Shown in pieces: positions 1 to 12,409 of a DNA stretch of 64,000 nucleotides. The first letter of the stretch is position 1. Each line of letters begins with the position of its first letter. The position numbers and the translations under genes are program-made. This DNA comes from Dipteronia dyeriana (taxonomy: Eukaryota > Streptophyta > Magnoliopsida > Sapindales > Sapindaceae): NCBI GenBank assembly GCA_032871835.1, contig CM065297.1, forward strand, positions 42,285,098 through 42,349,097, in the 5' to 3' direction. The notes beneath the pieces are model-generated. The model was not told the DNA's origin. It searched no databases and saw nothing but the letters and a program-made list of their open reading frames with translations.

Positions 1-642
1 AGTTTACAACCTAGTTTGACCTCCCGTCTAAGTCTCCAGTTACAAACCCTTTCACTCTACCCAACGAGCCTTAATAGCGATTTTGGATCACTAGCCTTGT
101 GCACTAACCACTTAGCCACATGCTAACTCAACAATGAAGAGATAATGGCAACCTAAGTGAATATGCAAGAATATTCAATATGCAAAAATGCTAGGTCAAG
201 ACATTCATGCTTATCTAGGTTTAATAATGACAATTAATGCAAATCGTAGATATCAATGTTCTAAATGCAAAGGCAAGAAGAATTAGCTAGAAGGGTAAAA
301 TCGTCATAAACGCTAGCTATCACAAATTAATGCATCTCAACCAACAATCAATACACAAGGATGTCATAAAAGCAATTAAACATACAAGCAAGCAATTAAT
401 ATGCAATAAAGACTAAAACCCAAGGCATACATGTCTTAGTAATGAAATCATAAAGATTAGAGCATGTAGAGAATACCTAGGTATGAACACACAAGAAACC
501 CATGCTTGAAAGATGCTTGAAGATTTGGATATTAAGGATGGTTGAGTAAAAATGCCTTCTTGGAGCTTCTCTCTCTAAAGAACCTTATCTCTCTCTCAAA
601 AATAGGTTAGGAAGCTCTAAAAACGAATTGGGAAGAAGATGG

Positions 643-653
643 TATATTTATAT
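643..653 (-). promoter_or_regulatory. TATA box of A1 3' LTR
   Basis: The minus strand reads TATAAATATA here. The same motif lies at 8627-8637 in the other LTR and at matching places in both A2 LTRs, always just downstream of the GC-rich repeat block. It is the best candidate for the core promoter of the element. Confidence 0.6.
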
Positions 654-708
654 GAAGCCCAAAGTGAAGCTATGTCGTTTTGGCAAAAACATGCCAAAAG
701 ACGCAATG

Positions 709-900
709 TGCGCTAGTCGAGTAGCGCACGACCAGCGACAACTCACTAGACAAGTTACGTTGGTGAGGTGCGCATGACGACCAGCGCACCACCAACGACA
801 ACTCACTAGACAAGTTACACGGGTGAGGTTCGCATGACAACCAGCGACACCCCACTGGAAAGTTGTGCTGGTGTTGGAGCTGGTGAGGACGCTGCTTTAG
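709..900 (-). repeat. U3 tandem repeats in A1 3' LTR
   Basis: About three imperfect copies of a unit of roughly 50-60 bp, recognisable by 'gacaactcactagacaag', 'ggtgaggt' and 'cgcatgacgaccagcg'. The block is much more GC-rich than its surroundings and ends about 60 bp upstream (in element direction) of the TATA box, the usual place for LTR enhancer repeats. Confidence 0.7.
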
Positions 901-1262
901 TGGCGCACAACTCACCAACTTCACACACACACAATACATGCAAGAGAATTGAGGTGAAGGGAATGCATCCTAATGCCTAACATGACATGACATTTTAATC
1001 ACAAGATGCAATCAATTCAAACAAGCAAGAGATACCAACATTAGGAAGACAATCAAGACAATTAAGCACAAATGCAAAGTGATCTAAAACATGCATGAGA
1101 GTGAGTGTGTGCACTAAATCTCTTCAATGAAGTTAAGCAAGTGATTTTACCTTTGATGCTTGAGAAGGGACTTGAGCAATGAAGACCTGAACTACCCTTA
1201 CATATTGATCCCAAAATATGGTTGTCAACGAAATAATCCAATAAAAAACCGAGGAACTTACA

Positions 1263-1276
1263 ATCTCCCCCTTTGG
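1263..1276 (-). other. Polypurine tract of A1
   Basis: The minus strand reads AAAGGGGGAGAT directly before the LTR start TGTAAG. This is the expected plus-strand primer. Further purine-rich copies occur at 1551-1560, 1588-1600 and 1636-1648 within the non-coding tail. Confidence 0.85.
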
Positions 1277-2513
1277 CTATTTCGTGACAAAACCACTCAC
1301 TCACAAGTTATCCTCACAACAAATAACAAGAAACAACAAGAGGTCAACAAACAAACATTCTATGTTACAAGAGATACCTAAAGCTAAATATTCACATCTT
1401 TCATTTCTTGTAGCATGATCATCCCTACAAAACAAAGAACTACACTTTCCAAGACAAATGCATGAGAGGGATCAAGAAAAATATAAACAAGTGCAATTTG
1501 CATGAAATGGAAACAAGTAATATGCAATCAACAATGCACAAAGAAAATGCTCCCCCTAAATAGGTCAACTCCCTCACAATAGGTCAATCTCCCCTTAAAA
1601 CATGCCAATATCAACTCCCATTAAATCCAACACTACTCCCCCTTTTTGTCACAAGATAGGCAAATGAGTATTCCCCAACCAAGATGCTGTAGCAAAGAGA
1701 GATTTTTGCAATGTAAATGTATAATCATATACAACAACTTTATGTAGGTTAATTAAGAAAGAGAGAAATTCATGGAAGTTTTATTGATTTGAATATGTGC
1801 GAAAGAATGCCTTGAATGAAATACATGCAACATCAATTTCCAAAAGCATGGTATTTGGCAAAGGAAAATAACATATGAGGTTCCCAGAGAAGTCAAACCA
1901 ATTTGCACCAAATTGACAATGGAAAACAAGATATAGTTCAACCAAAAACATACGAGCAACTATCAAACTTACAAGTTGAACAAGACATGAGCGACTATTG
2001 CACCCTATTAGATTTTTCCGGGCAAGATGCCCGTATGATAGTAGCCTTGTTCAATAAGTAAAGAGAGAGACTATTGGATTGTGAAATCCTTGAAATGGAT
2101 ACAATATCCTTATTGAATGAAGTCTCAAAAGTTACTTGCACACATATTTGCAATCATTTTGTACACACATATTTGCAATCATTTTGTAAGCATTCAATAA
2201 ATTCATCATATATATCACTTTAAGCATGTCAAGATCAAGTTTTCACAAAGATGGAGATAAACTTTGGGTCAATCAAATGTACTTCCCAATCAAATTTCCT
2301 AATCCAAAAATGCATGTTTGAACACAAATGAGACATGCATTTCAAATAAGACAAAAACACACTTATTGAATAAAAAAACATATAATAATATGTGCAACCA
2401 AGATACTCAAGCAATTAATTAAGAGCATAAAATTGAACAATTATTTGCTTATTAAGATGCAAGTTCGCTCTCTTTGCTTGAGCTCCCCATATGGGGTCAA
2501 CCACCAAAACCCA
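1277..2513 (-). other. A1 3' non-coding tail with repeated polypurine tracts
   Basis: About 1.2 kb between the pol stop and the polypurine tract with no recognisable coding sequence. It is AT-rich and holds three extra short purine runs (GGGGGA type on the minus strand) at 1551-1560, 1588-1600 and 1636-1648. The same tail with the same runs is present in A2 (20507-21710), so it is a family feature. The copia env-like position lies here, but no ORF remains. Confidence 0.7.
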
Positions 2514-5500
2514 TCAATGCATATGACAAATCCCAATAGACCTACTAAGAGATTTAAACATAGTTGAATCTAATGGTTTAGTAAATAAATCCGCTAATTG
2601 ATCATTTGTGCCCACATGTTCAAGTGCAATGCATTTGCTCGAAACTAGCTCCCTAATGAAATGATGTCTAATGTCAATATGCTTGGTTCTAGAGTGTTGG
2701 ACAAGATTTTTTGAAATATTGATGGCACTCATATTATCACAATAAAGGGTTAGAGTACCTTGCTCAAAGCCATAATCCATAAGCATTTGTTTCATCCAAA
2801 GAAGCTGTGTGCAAGCACTCCCAGCTGCTATATACTTGGCCTCAGCTGTGGATAATGAGATGGAATTTTGCTTCTTGCAAAACAAAGACACAAGATTGTT
2901 CCCTAGGAAGAAGCAACCGCCGGATGTACTCTTCCTATCGTCACAATTACCGGCCCAATATGCATCACTAAAGCCAACTAAACTAGCATTAGTGTCAAAA
3001 GAGTACCATATCCCATAGTTGGATGTCCCATTCACATATCGAATGATTCTCTTCATAGAGGAGAGATGGGATTCCTTGAGATTGGCTTGATACCTAGAAC
3101 ACACACCAACACTAAAAGCTATATTAGGCCTACTAGCAGTCAAGTATAGCAAGCTCCCTATCATGCCACAATATAGACTTTGATCCACACTTTTTCCACT
3201 AGCATCCTTGCTAAGTTTCAAAGTGGTACTCATTGGTGTGTCACAATGCTTGGCATTCTCAAGGCCAAACTTCTTCACTATGTTCTTGGTATACTTAGCT
3301 TGAGATATGAAGATCTCATCATGCATTTACTTGATTTGCAAGCCTAGGAAGTAATTAAGTTCACCAACCATGCTTATTTCAAACTCATGAGTCATGACAT
3401 CAACAAATTGTTGAACTTTCAAGTTGTTGGTGGAACCAAAAACGATGTCATCAACATAAATTTGAGCTATGAATAGCTCAACTTTAATGCACTTGATGAA
3501 CAAAGTCTTGTCAACACTAACTCTAGAATAGCCATTGTTAACAAGATAAAGAGTGAGGCACTCATACTATGCCCTCAATGCTTGTTTCAACCCATATAGT
3601 GCCTTCTTGAGGCGATAGACATGATTGGAATGGTGTGGATCCTCAAACCCCTTAGGTTGCTCAACAAACACTTCCTCTTGTAAGAAGCCATTAAGGAAGG
3701 CATTCTTAACATCCATTTGATACAACTTAAACTTATGAACACACGATATGGATAAGAGAAGCCTAATGGACTCTAATCGGGCAACAGGAGCAAAAGTCTC
3801 CTCAAAGTCGATATTTTCAATTTGAGAGTATCCTTGTGCAACAAGTCTAGCTTTGTTCTGCACAATGTTGCCATTCTTATCTGATTTGTTCCTATAGACC
3901 CACTTGATGCCTATCACATTAGTGTTATTAGGCCTAGGAACTAAAGTCCAAACCTCATTCCTTTCAAATTGATTTAACTCTTCTTGCATAACAAGAACCC
4001 AAAACTCATCACTTAAAGCTTCATCTACCTTTTTGGGTTCAATTTGAGAGGTGTAACAAGTGTAACAAATTTGATTTGCTAATTGATGTCTAGTCCTCAT
4101 GCCCTTATTCACATTTCCAAGAATGTCACTCTTGTTGTGGAGATGCCTAACCCAAGGAACGGGTTCCTTAGAGTCCAAAGTAGGATCTCTATCAAGAGAT
4201 TGAGTGACCTCTTTTTCAAACTTAGATTTTTCATCACTAGGAATCTCATCAATCTTCACCAAGGGAGTATCATCAACCACACTAATCTTCTTATCATGGT
4301 TACTAACCTTAGGCCTACAATCATCTATGACCACATTAGATGATTCTATAACACTTCGTGTCTTCAAAATAAAAACTCTATAGGCCTTACTATTTCGGGC
4401 ATAGCCAATGAAAATCCCCTCATCACTCTTGGCATCAAACTTTCCAAGTTGATCACGGTCATTTAGAATGTAGCACTTGCTTCCAAATGAGTGGAAGTAG
4501 CTAACATTTGGCTTCCTACCCTTCCACAATTCATAGGAGGTTTGCCTAGTCCCGGGCCTAAGAAACAGCCTATTGCCTATATAACAAGCCGTATTGACAG
4601 CTTCAACCCAAAGATTCCTAGGCACATTGTTGCTATGCAACATCACACGAGCCATCTCTTGAAGGACTTTATTCTTCCTCTCTACTACCCCATTTTGTTG
4701 AGTAGTTCGAGGAGCTGAGAACTCATGGGAAATGCCAAGACTATCACAAAAGTTTTCATATCTAACATTTTCAAATTCTCTCCCATGATCACTCCTAATT
4801 CTCTTGATGCATTTTATGTGAGAATCCTTCTCATTTTTAATTTTAGTGCAAAGCATTTTAAAAATTTCAAACGTTTCAGATTTTTCTCTAAGAAAGTAAG
4901 TCCAAGTAAATCTAGAAAAATCATCCACACAAACAAAAATGTACCTCTTGCCACCGAGACTCTCGGTTTGCATGGGACCCATAAGGTCCATATGAAGAAG
5001 CTCTAATGGATCCTTAATGGCAAGATACTTACCTTTCTTATGCACACTCCTATTTTGTTTTCCTTGTTGACAAGGTCCACAAACTCCCTCAATCCTATTT
5101 CCAAACTTAGGAAGGCCTCTCACAACTTTCAACCTCTCAAGAACTTTCAAGTCTTTGAAATTCATATGACCTAACCTTTGATGCCATAATTCAACTTGAT
5201 CACAACTAGACAAATTGCAAGAGATGCCATTAGAATCAAGACAATAACAATTGTCACTTGATTTCTTACCTTTCAATAGAACTTGTCCATCTTCTCTTAA
5301 AATAGAGCAATCAACTTTTCCAAACAAAACCGAAAGCCCTTCATCACTTAAATATGACATGCTAATGAGATTGGCTTGCAAACTATCTACATAGAGAGCA
5401 TTAGGCAAGGAGGGAAAACCGGGAATGCAAATGTTTCCTTTTTCTAGAACCTTCTTACGTGAACCATCACCAAATGTGACAAATCCACCATCCTCTATCA

Positions 5501-5918
5501 CAAGTGTTTCAAAAAAACTCTTTTTTCCGGTCATATGTCTAGAACAACCACTATCAAGGTACCAAGTGTTAGAGACTTTCGCCTTCAACGCCACTTGGGC
5601 CACATGGAAAACATACTCATTTGTTCTAGTCCACCTAGTAGTAACATTTTCATTTCTAGGAGCCTTAGGTTCATTGGCTCTAAAATTCCTGGGTGCATGC
5701 ATTTTGGCTCTTCTAAACATATTCTTCTTAATCATGCTTTCAAAACGACACAACTTAATAAATTTGAAATAGTTCGACCTTATGTGACCTTCAACACCAC
5801 AAAAATGACAAATGGGAGTAAAGTATGAATTCATACCATATCCTTGTGAAAACATGGAAGACTTCCCTCTCCTTTGAGTTGTCCTTTGGTGTTGAGCCGA
5901 ATCTCTTCTTTGAAACAT
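2514..5918 (-). pseudogene. pol: A1 pol: protease, integrase, reverse transcriptase, RNase H
   Basis: One reading frame of about 1134 codons broken only by two stops, TAG at 3567-3569 and TAA at 3327-3329. Counting from the Met at 5918, a gag-type knuckle lies at residues 37-50 (CHFC...H, last Cys now Tyr) and the protease motif LDSGCSRHM at 121-129. The GAG-pre-integrase region follows (HQRLGH 246-251, C280, C283). The integrase core has D311, D377 and E413, an exact D-35-E spacing. Reverse transcriptase starts near 632 ([10 protein letters not shown] 735-744). The YVDD motif lies between the two stops. RNase H follows the second stop (STAEAKY, YCDN, ADLFTKPL). Another in-frame stop (5922-5924) lies just upstream of the Met. 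All catalytic residues I can see are kept, so decay is recent compared with C and E. It would process Gag-Pol, reverse-transcribe the RNA and integrate the cDNA. Confidence 0.92.
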
Positions 5919-5924
5919 CCTTTA

Positions 5925-7614
5925 TGGTTGAGCCACATTAGCTTCTCTTATTGGTTGTGGGTGAAAACTTCTTTGTTGAATTTGAGGGCCCCTTGGAAGT
6001 TGAGGTCTTGTATGATGTGTTCTAGCTCTTGATGGATGAGCTTTAGCTTAAGAATTTGTTTGAGTCTTCATTTGAGCTTGCTTTGAAGATTCTCCAACTT
6101 CATTCGATCTCATTTGTTGGTGTGAACCTTGAGTCTCTTTGACCTCTTGACTTTGACAAAGATGGTATTCTTCAAGGAAGCGGCATCCTTGCCTTCCACA
6201 TATCCTAAGCCCATTTTATCATTAGGACTCTTCCCACATGATAGCACCTTGTAAAGTCTCTCGGTTCCGGATGTCATCTTGGCCATCAATTCTTTCACTT
6301 CTCTAAGCTCAATCTTTTAGTTTTTCTTTACTCTTTTCTAACTCTTTTCCACTATTTACCTTCTCATTCAAGTTGGTAATCGTGAAAGTAAACTCTAGAT
6401 TCTTCTTTTTCAACTTTTGAACCTCCTTCTTCTTTTTCAATCTACACTTTTCAAAAAACTTCATGAAGTCTACATAGTCCATTTCCTCATCAATCTCAAA
6501 CCTAGAGTTAGAGGAGGTACTTTCATCACTAGAGTCATCTACTTCTTCCTTGTCACTCACAACTTCCTTGCCATTATGAGATGTTGTGAAGGCAATGAAG
6601 TTTGCAACTCTATCTTCATCATCCGAAGATTTTTCTTCCTCTTCTAAGTTGTCACTGTCACTCCAAGTGGCCGCCATCACCTTCCCCTTTTTCTTTTTCT
6701 TCAAATTTGCACATTCTGGAGCAATGTGACCAAAACCACTGCATTCATAACATTTAATGCCCTTATTGGATTCATTTTCTTGAAACATTTCAATCTTCTT
6801 GAAGGGTGTTTTCTTCTTCACTTCCTTTCCCTTTGACCCAAAACCTTTCCTCTCAAACTTCATGAATTTCTTGAATCTTTTAACCATGAGGGCCATTTCT
6901 TCATCTAAGTCTTCCTCCTCTTCTTCACCTTATTGGTCTTCAAGGCAATGCTCTTTTTCTTCTTCAGAGGTGTAGGTGAGGTGTTCCATCTAGACTCATA
7001 AGCTAGAAGTCTTCCAATGACTTCACTCAGCTTCATATACTTGTACTCACTATTCTCTTCAAGTAACGTCACTTTTGATTCGAACCTTGACGGAAGTGAC
7101 CTCATAATCTTTTTCTTGACTCTCCTATTTGAATAGGGTCACCAAGTTCATGGCTTTGGTTGACAATGTCCATCAAATTCACTTGGAAGTCATTGAAACA
7201 TTCATGCTCATCCATCCTAATCATCTCAAACTACATTTGGAGGACTTGGAGCTTTGAGTCCTTGACTACCTCGGTTTCATCATGTGCCGTTTGAAGAATG
7301 TCCCAAGCTTCCTTTGCAATCCTAGTGTTTTGGACCAGCTTGTACTGATTATCATCCACGGCACAAAGAATGGCATGCATAGCCTTGTTGTTCCACTTGG
7401 ATGCTTCAAACTCTTGAGTACTCCAACTAGACTTGGGCTTAGGAGCTTCTACACCATCATCAGTGGTCATTGTTGGAGGAGTATAACCATCTTCAATAGC
7501 CATCCAAGCATGGTCATATATTTGGCAAAGATAGGCTTCCATCTTGCCTTTCCCATTGAGCAAATGGGGTCTTGAGCTTGAGGCTCCCTCTTGACTATTT
7601 TCGTTTCCACTCAT
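5925..7614 (-). pseudogene. gag: A1 gag, frame-broken
   Basis: The capsid/nucleocapsid gene in at least four frame segments (7614-7231, 7105-6905, 6896-6309, 6298-6110). I place the start at the ATG at 7614 (MSGNENSQEG); the frame is open further upstream only through GTG. The N-terminal part resembles copia gag (AWMAIEDGYTPP, ILQTAHDETEVVKDSKLQ). An intact zinc knuckle, CYECSGFGHIAPEC, lies in the 6309-6896 segment and is followed by acidic, low-complexity and Lys-rich stretches. Compared with A2, A1 has lost about seven codons after 'LL.G' that carry the conserved NYxxWK motif. The second knuckle is in the downstream pol frame. Confidence 0.85.
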
Positions 7615-7738
7615 TGTGTTTGAGGGAAATAAATGATATGAAGATGAAAATGTAATGCAACAAACAAAATGCAAACAACCAAAATACACAAGGTAAGACA
7701 CACACAATGCACGGATCACCTAAGTATATCTAGGCACC

Positions 7739-7753
7739 GGCTCTGATACCAAT
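7739..7753 (-). other. Primer binding site of A1 (tRNA-iMet type)
   Basis: The minus strand reads ATTGGTATCAGAGCC immediately after the LTR end. This is the standard copia site complementary to the 3' end of initiator Met tRNA. Confidence 0.92.
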
Positions 7754-9113
7754 TGAAATTCCCTAGAAAGTGTGTATCTAAAACCGTGAATAGGTTTTAA
7801 TTCTATAGATTACCAATTTTGCAATTAATCAATATTAACAATTCTACCCCATTCTACTTAAATGCTCAATTAAATGACAACAAACATAAAACAATAACAA
7901 CACGGAAAATATACGTGGAAACTCTCCAACTGAGAAAAACCATAGGCTATTTAGAGCGCCACCCTTGATCCTCAAAATCCACTACTAAGTAAAAGTTTAC
8001 AACCTGGGTTGACCTCCTGTCTAACCCTCCAGTTACTAACCCTTTCACTCTACCCAACGGGCCTTAATAACGATTTTGGATCACTAGCCTTGTGCACTAA
8101 CCACTTAGCCACAAGCTAACTCAACAATGAAGAGATAATGGCAACCTAAGTGAATATGCAAGAATATTCAATATGCAAAAATGCTAGGTCAAGACATTCA
8201 TGCTTGTCTAGGTTTAATAAATACAAATCCTAGATATCAATGTTCTAAATGCAAAGGCAAGAAGAATTAGCTAGAAGGGTAAAATCGTCCTTAATGTTAG
8301 CTATCACAAATTAATGTATCTCAACCAACAATCAATACACAAGCAAGTCATAAAAGCAATTAAACATACAAGCAAGCAATTAATATGCAATAAAGACTAA
8401 AACCCTAGGCATACATGTCTTAGTAATGAAATCATAAAGCTTAGAGCATGTAGAGAATACCTAGGTATGAATACACAAGAAACCCCTGCTTGAAAGATGC
8501 TTGATGATTTGGATATTAAGGATGGTTGAGTAAAAATGCCTTCTTGGAGCTTCTCTCTCTAAAGAACCTTATCTCTCTCTCAAAATTAGGTTAAGAAGCT
8601 TTAAAAATGAATTGGGAAGAAGATGGTATATTTATATGAAGCCCAAAGTGAAGCTACATCGATTAGCGCACGACCAGCGACAACTCACTGGACAAGTTAT
8701 GCCGGTGAGGTGCGCATGACGACTAGGGCACCGCCAGTGACAACTCACTGGACATGTTGCACTGGTGAGGTGCGCATGACGACCAGCGCACCACCAACGA
8801 CACCCCACAGGAAAGCTGCGCTGGTGTTCGCGCTGGTGAGGGCACTACTCGAGTGGCGCACAGCTCACCACCTTCACACACACACACAATACATGTAAGA
8901 GAATTGAGGTGAAGGGAATGCATCCTAATGCCTAACATGACATGAAATTTTAATCACAAGATGCAATCGATTCAAACAAGCAAGAGATACCAACATTTGG
9001 CACACAATCAAGACAATTAAGCACAAATGTAAAGTGATCAAAAACATGCATGAGAGTGAGTGTGTGCACTAAATCTCTTCAATGAAGTTAAGCAAGTGAT
9101 TTAACCTTTGATG
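7754..9113 (-). repeat. 5' LTR of A1 (truncated)
   Basis: Begins on the plus strand with TGAAATTCC next to the primer site and matches the 3' LTR for about 1.1 kb. It stops in 'cctttgatgc' at about 9113, where D-family LTR sequence starts; the two share a short 'ttgatgc' overlap. U3 repeats lie at 8662-8850 and the TATA box at 8627-8637. The C-run found in other family members has decayed here to 'aaaccgtgaatagg'. Confidence 0.88.
8662..8850 (-). repeat. U3 tandem repeats in A1 5' LTR
   Basis: Three imperfect copies of a unit of about 59 bp (gacaactcactggacaagtt ... ggtgaggtgcgcatgacgac). This is the counterpart of the block at 709-900 and lies directly upstream of the TATA box at 8627-8637 in element direction. 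Confidence 0.7.
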
Positions 9114-9484
9114 CCTTTTAATTAAGAAGCATGAATAAGATGATTTTGATATCATTTTTTGGTTTGTTGTTTTGATTTTCAAGTTTAGCTAGATTTGTGA
9201 AAAGTTGATTGATTTGTGCTAAACTTGATAAACATGAAATTGTTTCTAGAAATCTTTTGTTCTTATGCTTGATTGACTATTTCTAGATTTAATTTCATTT
9301 TCTAAGAACTAGGTCTACATCAATTGGTATAATCATTTCATTGATTTGGTTCTTAATTGATAACATGCTTAGGTTGCCTAGATACATTTGTGATTGTTCT
9401 TTGAAAGCATAATCTAGCTATCCAGTTGCATGTCCATAGAATTTGTTGATCATCATTTTCTATGTTGAGTGCTTGTTTACGTTT
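9107..9484 (+). repeat. D LTR internal fragment
   Basis: Near-identical to about 11985-12350 of the D1 LTR (ttaattaagaagcatga, ttagctagatttgtg, tgttgagtgcttgttt). It is joined on the left to the A1 LTR and on the right to D internal sequence, without LTR termini at either side. Confidence 0.8.
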
Positions 9485-10793
9485 TTGAAGTCTTTTGACT
9501 AGTACATTTATGATGACATATGGTTAGTATCCATTTTGCTTCGATAACTACATAGAACTCAACGAGCACCTTCATGAAAAGGGATACACACTTTGGTTGT
9601 GAAGCCACCCAATGTAGGAAAGGGCTACACCATTGTGACGAGTGAAAGTCGTCATGAAGTGCATATTTTTATGTTTAAAAAAAATCAAAGAAGTGTTGCA
9701 AAGAATCAATAAAAAAAAAACTTTGATTCAAAGCCTAAAAAGAAATGGAGGAAGGCTTAAAGGACTATAGTTGAAAATTGTGATTGCTCGGGTTGAAAAA
9801 CAGAAATGGGATTACGAGCCACATGCACACACTCACTCATATGTTGAAATCTATTCTCTTAAAAGCAAAAATTTCCGGATGATAATCGGTTTGACCTTTT
9901 ATGGAAAAACTTAGGATGAATAGATGTTGATATGGTTTGCATGTTGATGATCCAATTACTCCTTTATATATGTTTGAAGCAAATCCACACACACACACTT
10001 ATTTGGCTTACAAGTGAATTTGATTTGCTAGCAATTTTAGAAGAGTTATAAGAGAGATTGAAAATCTTGGTGTATCTCTGATAGTTTGTGGAGCTTATTT
10101 TGTTGAATTTCTTTAAAATTGCATGATTGTGTGATTGTGTGGTTATCATTGTGAACAATATCCTATCTTAATCTTAGATAGAGAACTTATCAAGGGGGAG
10201 CATAGTATGCTAGACTTTGTTCTCTTTTATGATAAGTTCACATGATTTTTTTTAGATAAAAACATGACAAACTTGAACAATGAAAATGCATGTTACTTAT
10301 CTCATATATTTGCTTTGCTCCCTTATTAAACCCTTGTTTGTCTCTTTGACTATTCCTTGACAAAAAGGGGGAGAAATGTATACCTCACCATGTGTTGAAG
10401 AAATGTACCTCTTTATGGATTATTGACATTCTTGTATTAAGGGGGAGAGTTCTTTTCTTAAAGGGGAGTAAAGAATTCTTGTATGCTGAGGTTAAGGAAC
10501 TAAAGGGAGTGCTTTAAAGTGAACTTTTATATGAGATAAATGATTTATTATTTGATTTTTGTGGATATATCTCACCAATCTTCTTTGTAGAAGATCTCCT
10601 GTTTGTTTGGTAGTGCTTGTCTCACAGGTGCCTTGATGATTAAAGAGGAGAATCTTGAAGACTCATGAAGACTTGAAGATGTGTTAGTTTAGGGTTCTCA
10701 TTGTAATGTGAGGATGTGAGAATGCAATCAACTATGAGTGATCATTGTATGGTGAGGTTGAGGTTTAGTCATCGAATAGCCAAATGGGAAGAT
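9485..10793 (+). other. D1 3' internal non-coding region with polypurine tracts
   Basis: No recognisable protein. It matches D2 61810-62600 (aacgagcaccttcatg, gaagtgttg, gataatcggtttgac). Polypurine motifs occur at 10191-10200, 10363-10378, 10439-10449 and 10460-10473, and the primer tract (ccaaatgggaagat) abuts the LTR at 10793. In D2 an ORF of about 1 kb sits between the first two motifs; D1 has only about 160 bp there. Confidence 0.75.
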
Positions 10794-11570
10794 TGTTAGG
10801 TTTTAGATTTGTGTTGCCTTGATTCCATAACAAAACGCTCTTTGTTTATATTGCTTAGTTGCTTAGGTGGTTCGTGATTAGATCGGTCTTCAATGATGGA
10901 AAGCGACTTTGCATGCAAAGTTCGTCTTCAAGAGGATATATGCTTACTTGGATGCTAAGGTATCAAGATTCTTCTTCCTCTTGCAAGGCGTAGGCACACA
11001 CACACAATTCATACATTTGTGTCCCTACATCATTATGCACCATTATAGGCACACACATACAATTCATTTATATGTGTCCCTGCATCATTGTGCACCATGT
11101 ATAACACATTCACACACTTGAAGATGAATGCTCATGCATTGGTATGAAAATAACATGTTTTGGAAAATGCATGATTGGAGACTATCTCTATGTAGTTTGC
11201 ATTCTAGTGTGAATTGTGTTTGTATGTATATATGTTTGTATAACATGAATATTGAACTTGAATTTAGTCTTAAATCATTCTTGATTGAGTTCCGGTCATT
11301 TCGGTTACTCATACTATTGATTTCAAGTTCTAAGTCAAAAGATACTACACTTTCAACTCATGTTGCATATATTGTCTTCGTCTTCATATATCGAGTCGAA
11401 TTCTTATTTTATGGGTTAAGTATCTTATATGTACATGTCTGTAAGGGAGTCTTGGTTTGTAATCTTTAAACGGATTTGAATTTTAATTTTGGAGGCCAAA
11501 GAACGGTCGAAGAACGCGAGAGGAGCGCAAGGGAAGAGGTGCAATGGCACAAGCCATCACTTGGCACCTT

Positions 11571-11643
11571 CCTGAGATGGCGTGTGGCCATCTCGGCCTC
11601 AAAGCCTTGCTGCCTTGAGATGCCCACATGCCATCTCGGGGAG
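11571..11643 (+). promoter_or_regulatory. Paired GAGATGG/CCATCTC hairpins in D1 LTR
   Basis: Two inverted-repeat motifs, 'gagatggcgtgtggccatctc' type at about 11574-11595 and a second at 11613-11643, lying about 50-100 bp before the TATA-like stretch. The same pair recurs in the other two D LTRs with compensating and non-compensating changes. Confidence 0.6.
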
Positions 11644-12409
11644 GCACTAAGGCATGAGGGTAATTTGGTCTTTTGGTTTTTTTCTCTTTAAAACCTCTCC
11701 TTCCCTCTCATTCATTACAAGTTAAGAAAAACGAATTTGAAGAACAAGTGCAGAATTTTTCTCTCAACATTTTGATTTTTGTTTTTGTGATAACTTCTTC
11801 ATTTCAACTCCGAATCACTTGATTCAAAAACCGATTTCGAGTGTATTGAAGATTTCTACAAACCCCAAGCATTTCCAGAACCAAATTATTTCTATATCGT
11901 TCGTTGTGATCAGATGTTTAGTTCGTGATTTTCATCCTTGTTGGTAAAATCATCTTCTTCTTAGTTTTCTTCTTAGATCTTCTTATTGATTGATGCCTTT
12001 TAATTAAGAAGCATGACTAAGATGATTTTGATATCATTTTGTGGTTTGTTGTTTTGATTTTCAAGTTTAGCTAGATTTGTGATAAGTTGATTGATTTGTG
12101 CTAAACTTGATAAACATGAATCTTTTGTTCTTATGCTTGATTGACTATTTATAGATTTAATTTCATTTTCTAAGAACTAGGTCTACATCAATTGGTATAT
12201 TCATTTCATTGATTTGGTTCTTAGTTGATAACATGCTTAGGTTGCCTAGATACATTTGTGATTGTTCTTTGAAAGCATAATCTAGCTATCTAGTTGCATG
12301 TCCATAGAATTTGTTGATCATCATTTTCTATGTTGAGTGCTTGTTTGTGTTTTGCATTCATGATCACTTAGATGCCTTATGAAGAGGTAGGAAGTCTCAT
12401 ATCTTAGAG

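Larger units (their letters stand above)
1..1262 (-). repeat. 3' LTR of A1 (partial)
   Basis: The sequence matches 7994-9113 nearly base for base (shared landmarks include ccttaatagcgattttgg and cacttagccaca), so the two are the LTR pair of A1. The inner edge is clear: plus-strand 'gaggaacttaca' ends at 1262 (minus-strand LTR begins TGTAAGTTCC) and is followed by the polypurine tract. The distal end lies outside the window. The LTR keeps about 150 bp (1113-1262) that the 5' LTR has lost. Confidence 0.9.
1..9113 (-). mobile_element. A1: Sirevirus-like Ty1/copia retrotransposon, left end outside window
   Basis: The element reads right to left. Its order is truncated 5' LTR (7754-9113), initiator-Met tRNA primer site (7739-7753), gag, a long pol frame, a 1.2-kb non-coding tail with several polypurine tracts, and the 3' LTR (1-1262, continuing beyond base 1). 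The integrase-before-reverse-transcriptase order makes it Ty1/copia. Two gag-type zinc knuckles, repeated polypurine tracts before the 3' LTR and the C-rich motif near the LTR end are traits I associate with the Sirevirus lineage; that placement is inference. The 5' LTR is cut at about 9113, where D-family LTR sequence begins. Confidence 0.9.

Noticed and set aside
2485..2496. Perfect palindrome ccccatatgggg near the A1 pol stop
   Set aside because: Short, and mutated in A2 (ccccatataggg); no second line of evidence.
7739..7753. Possible tRNA gene fragment
   Set aside because: It is the retrotransposon primer binding site; no cloverleaf sequence is adjacent.
11128..11469. ORF of 113 codons, similar to ORFs at 14434-14703
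   Set aside because: It lies in the D LTR promoter region and is shared only because the LTRs are homologous; no domain, and the frame is not kept in D2.
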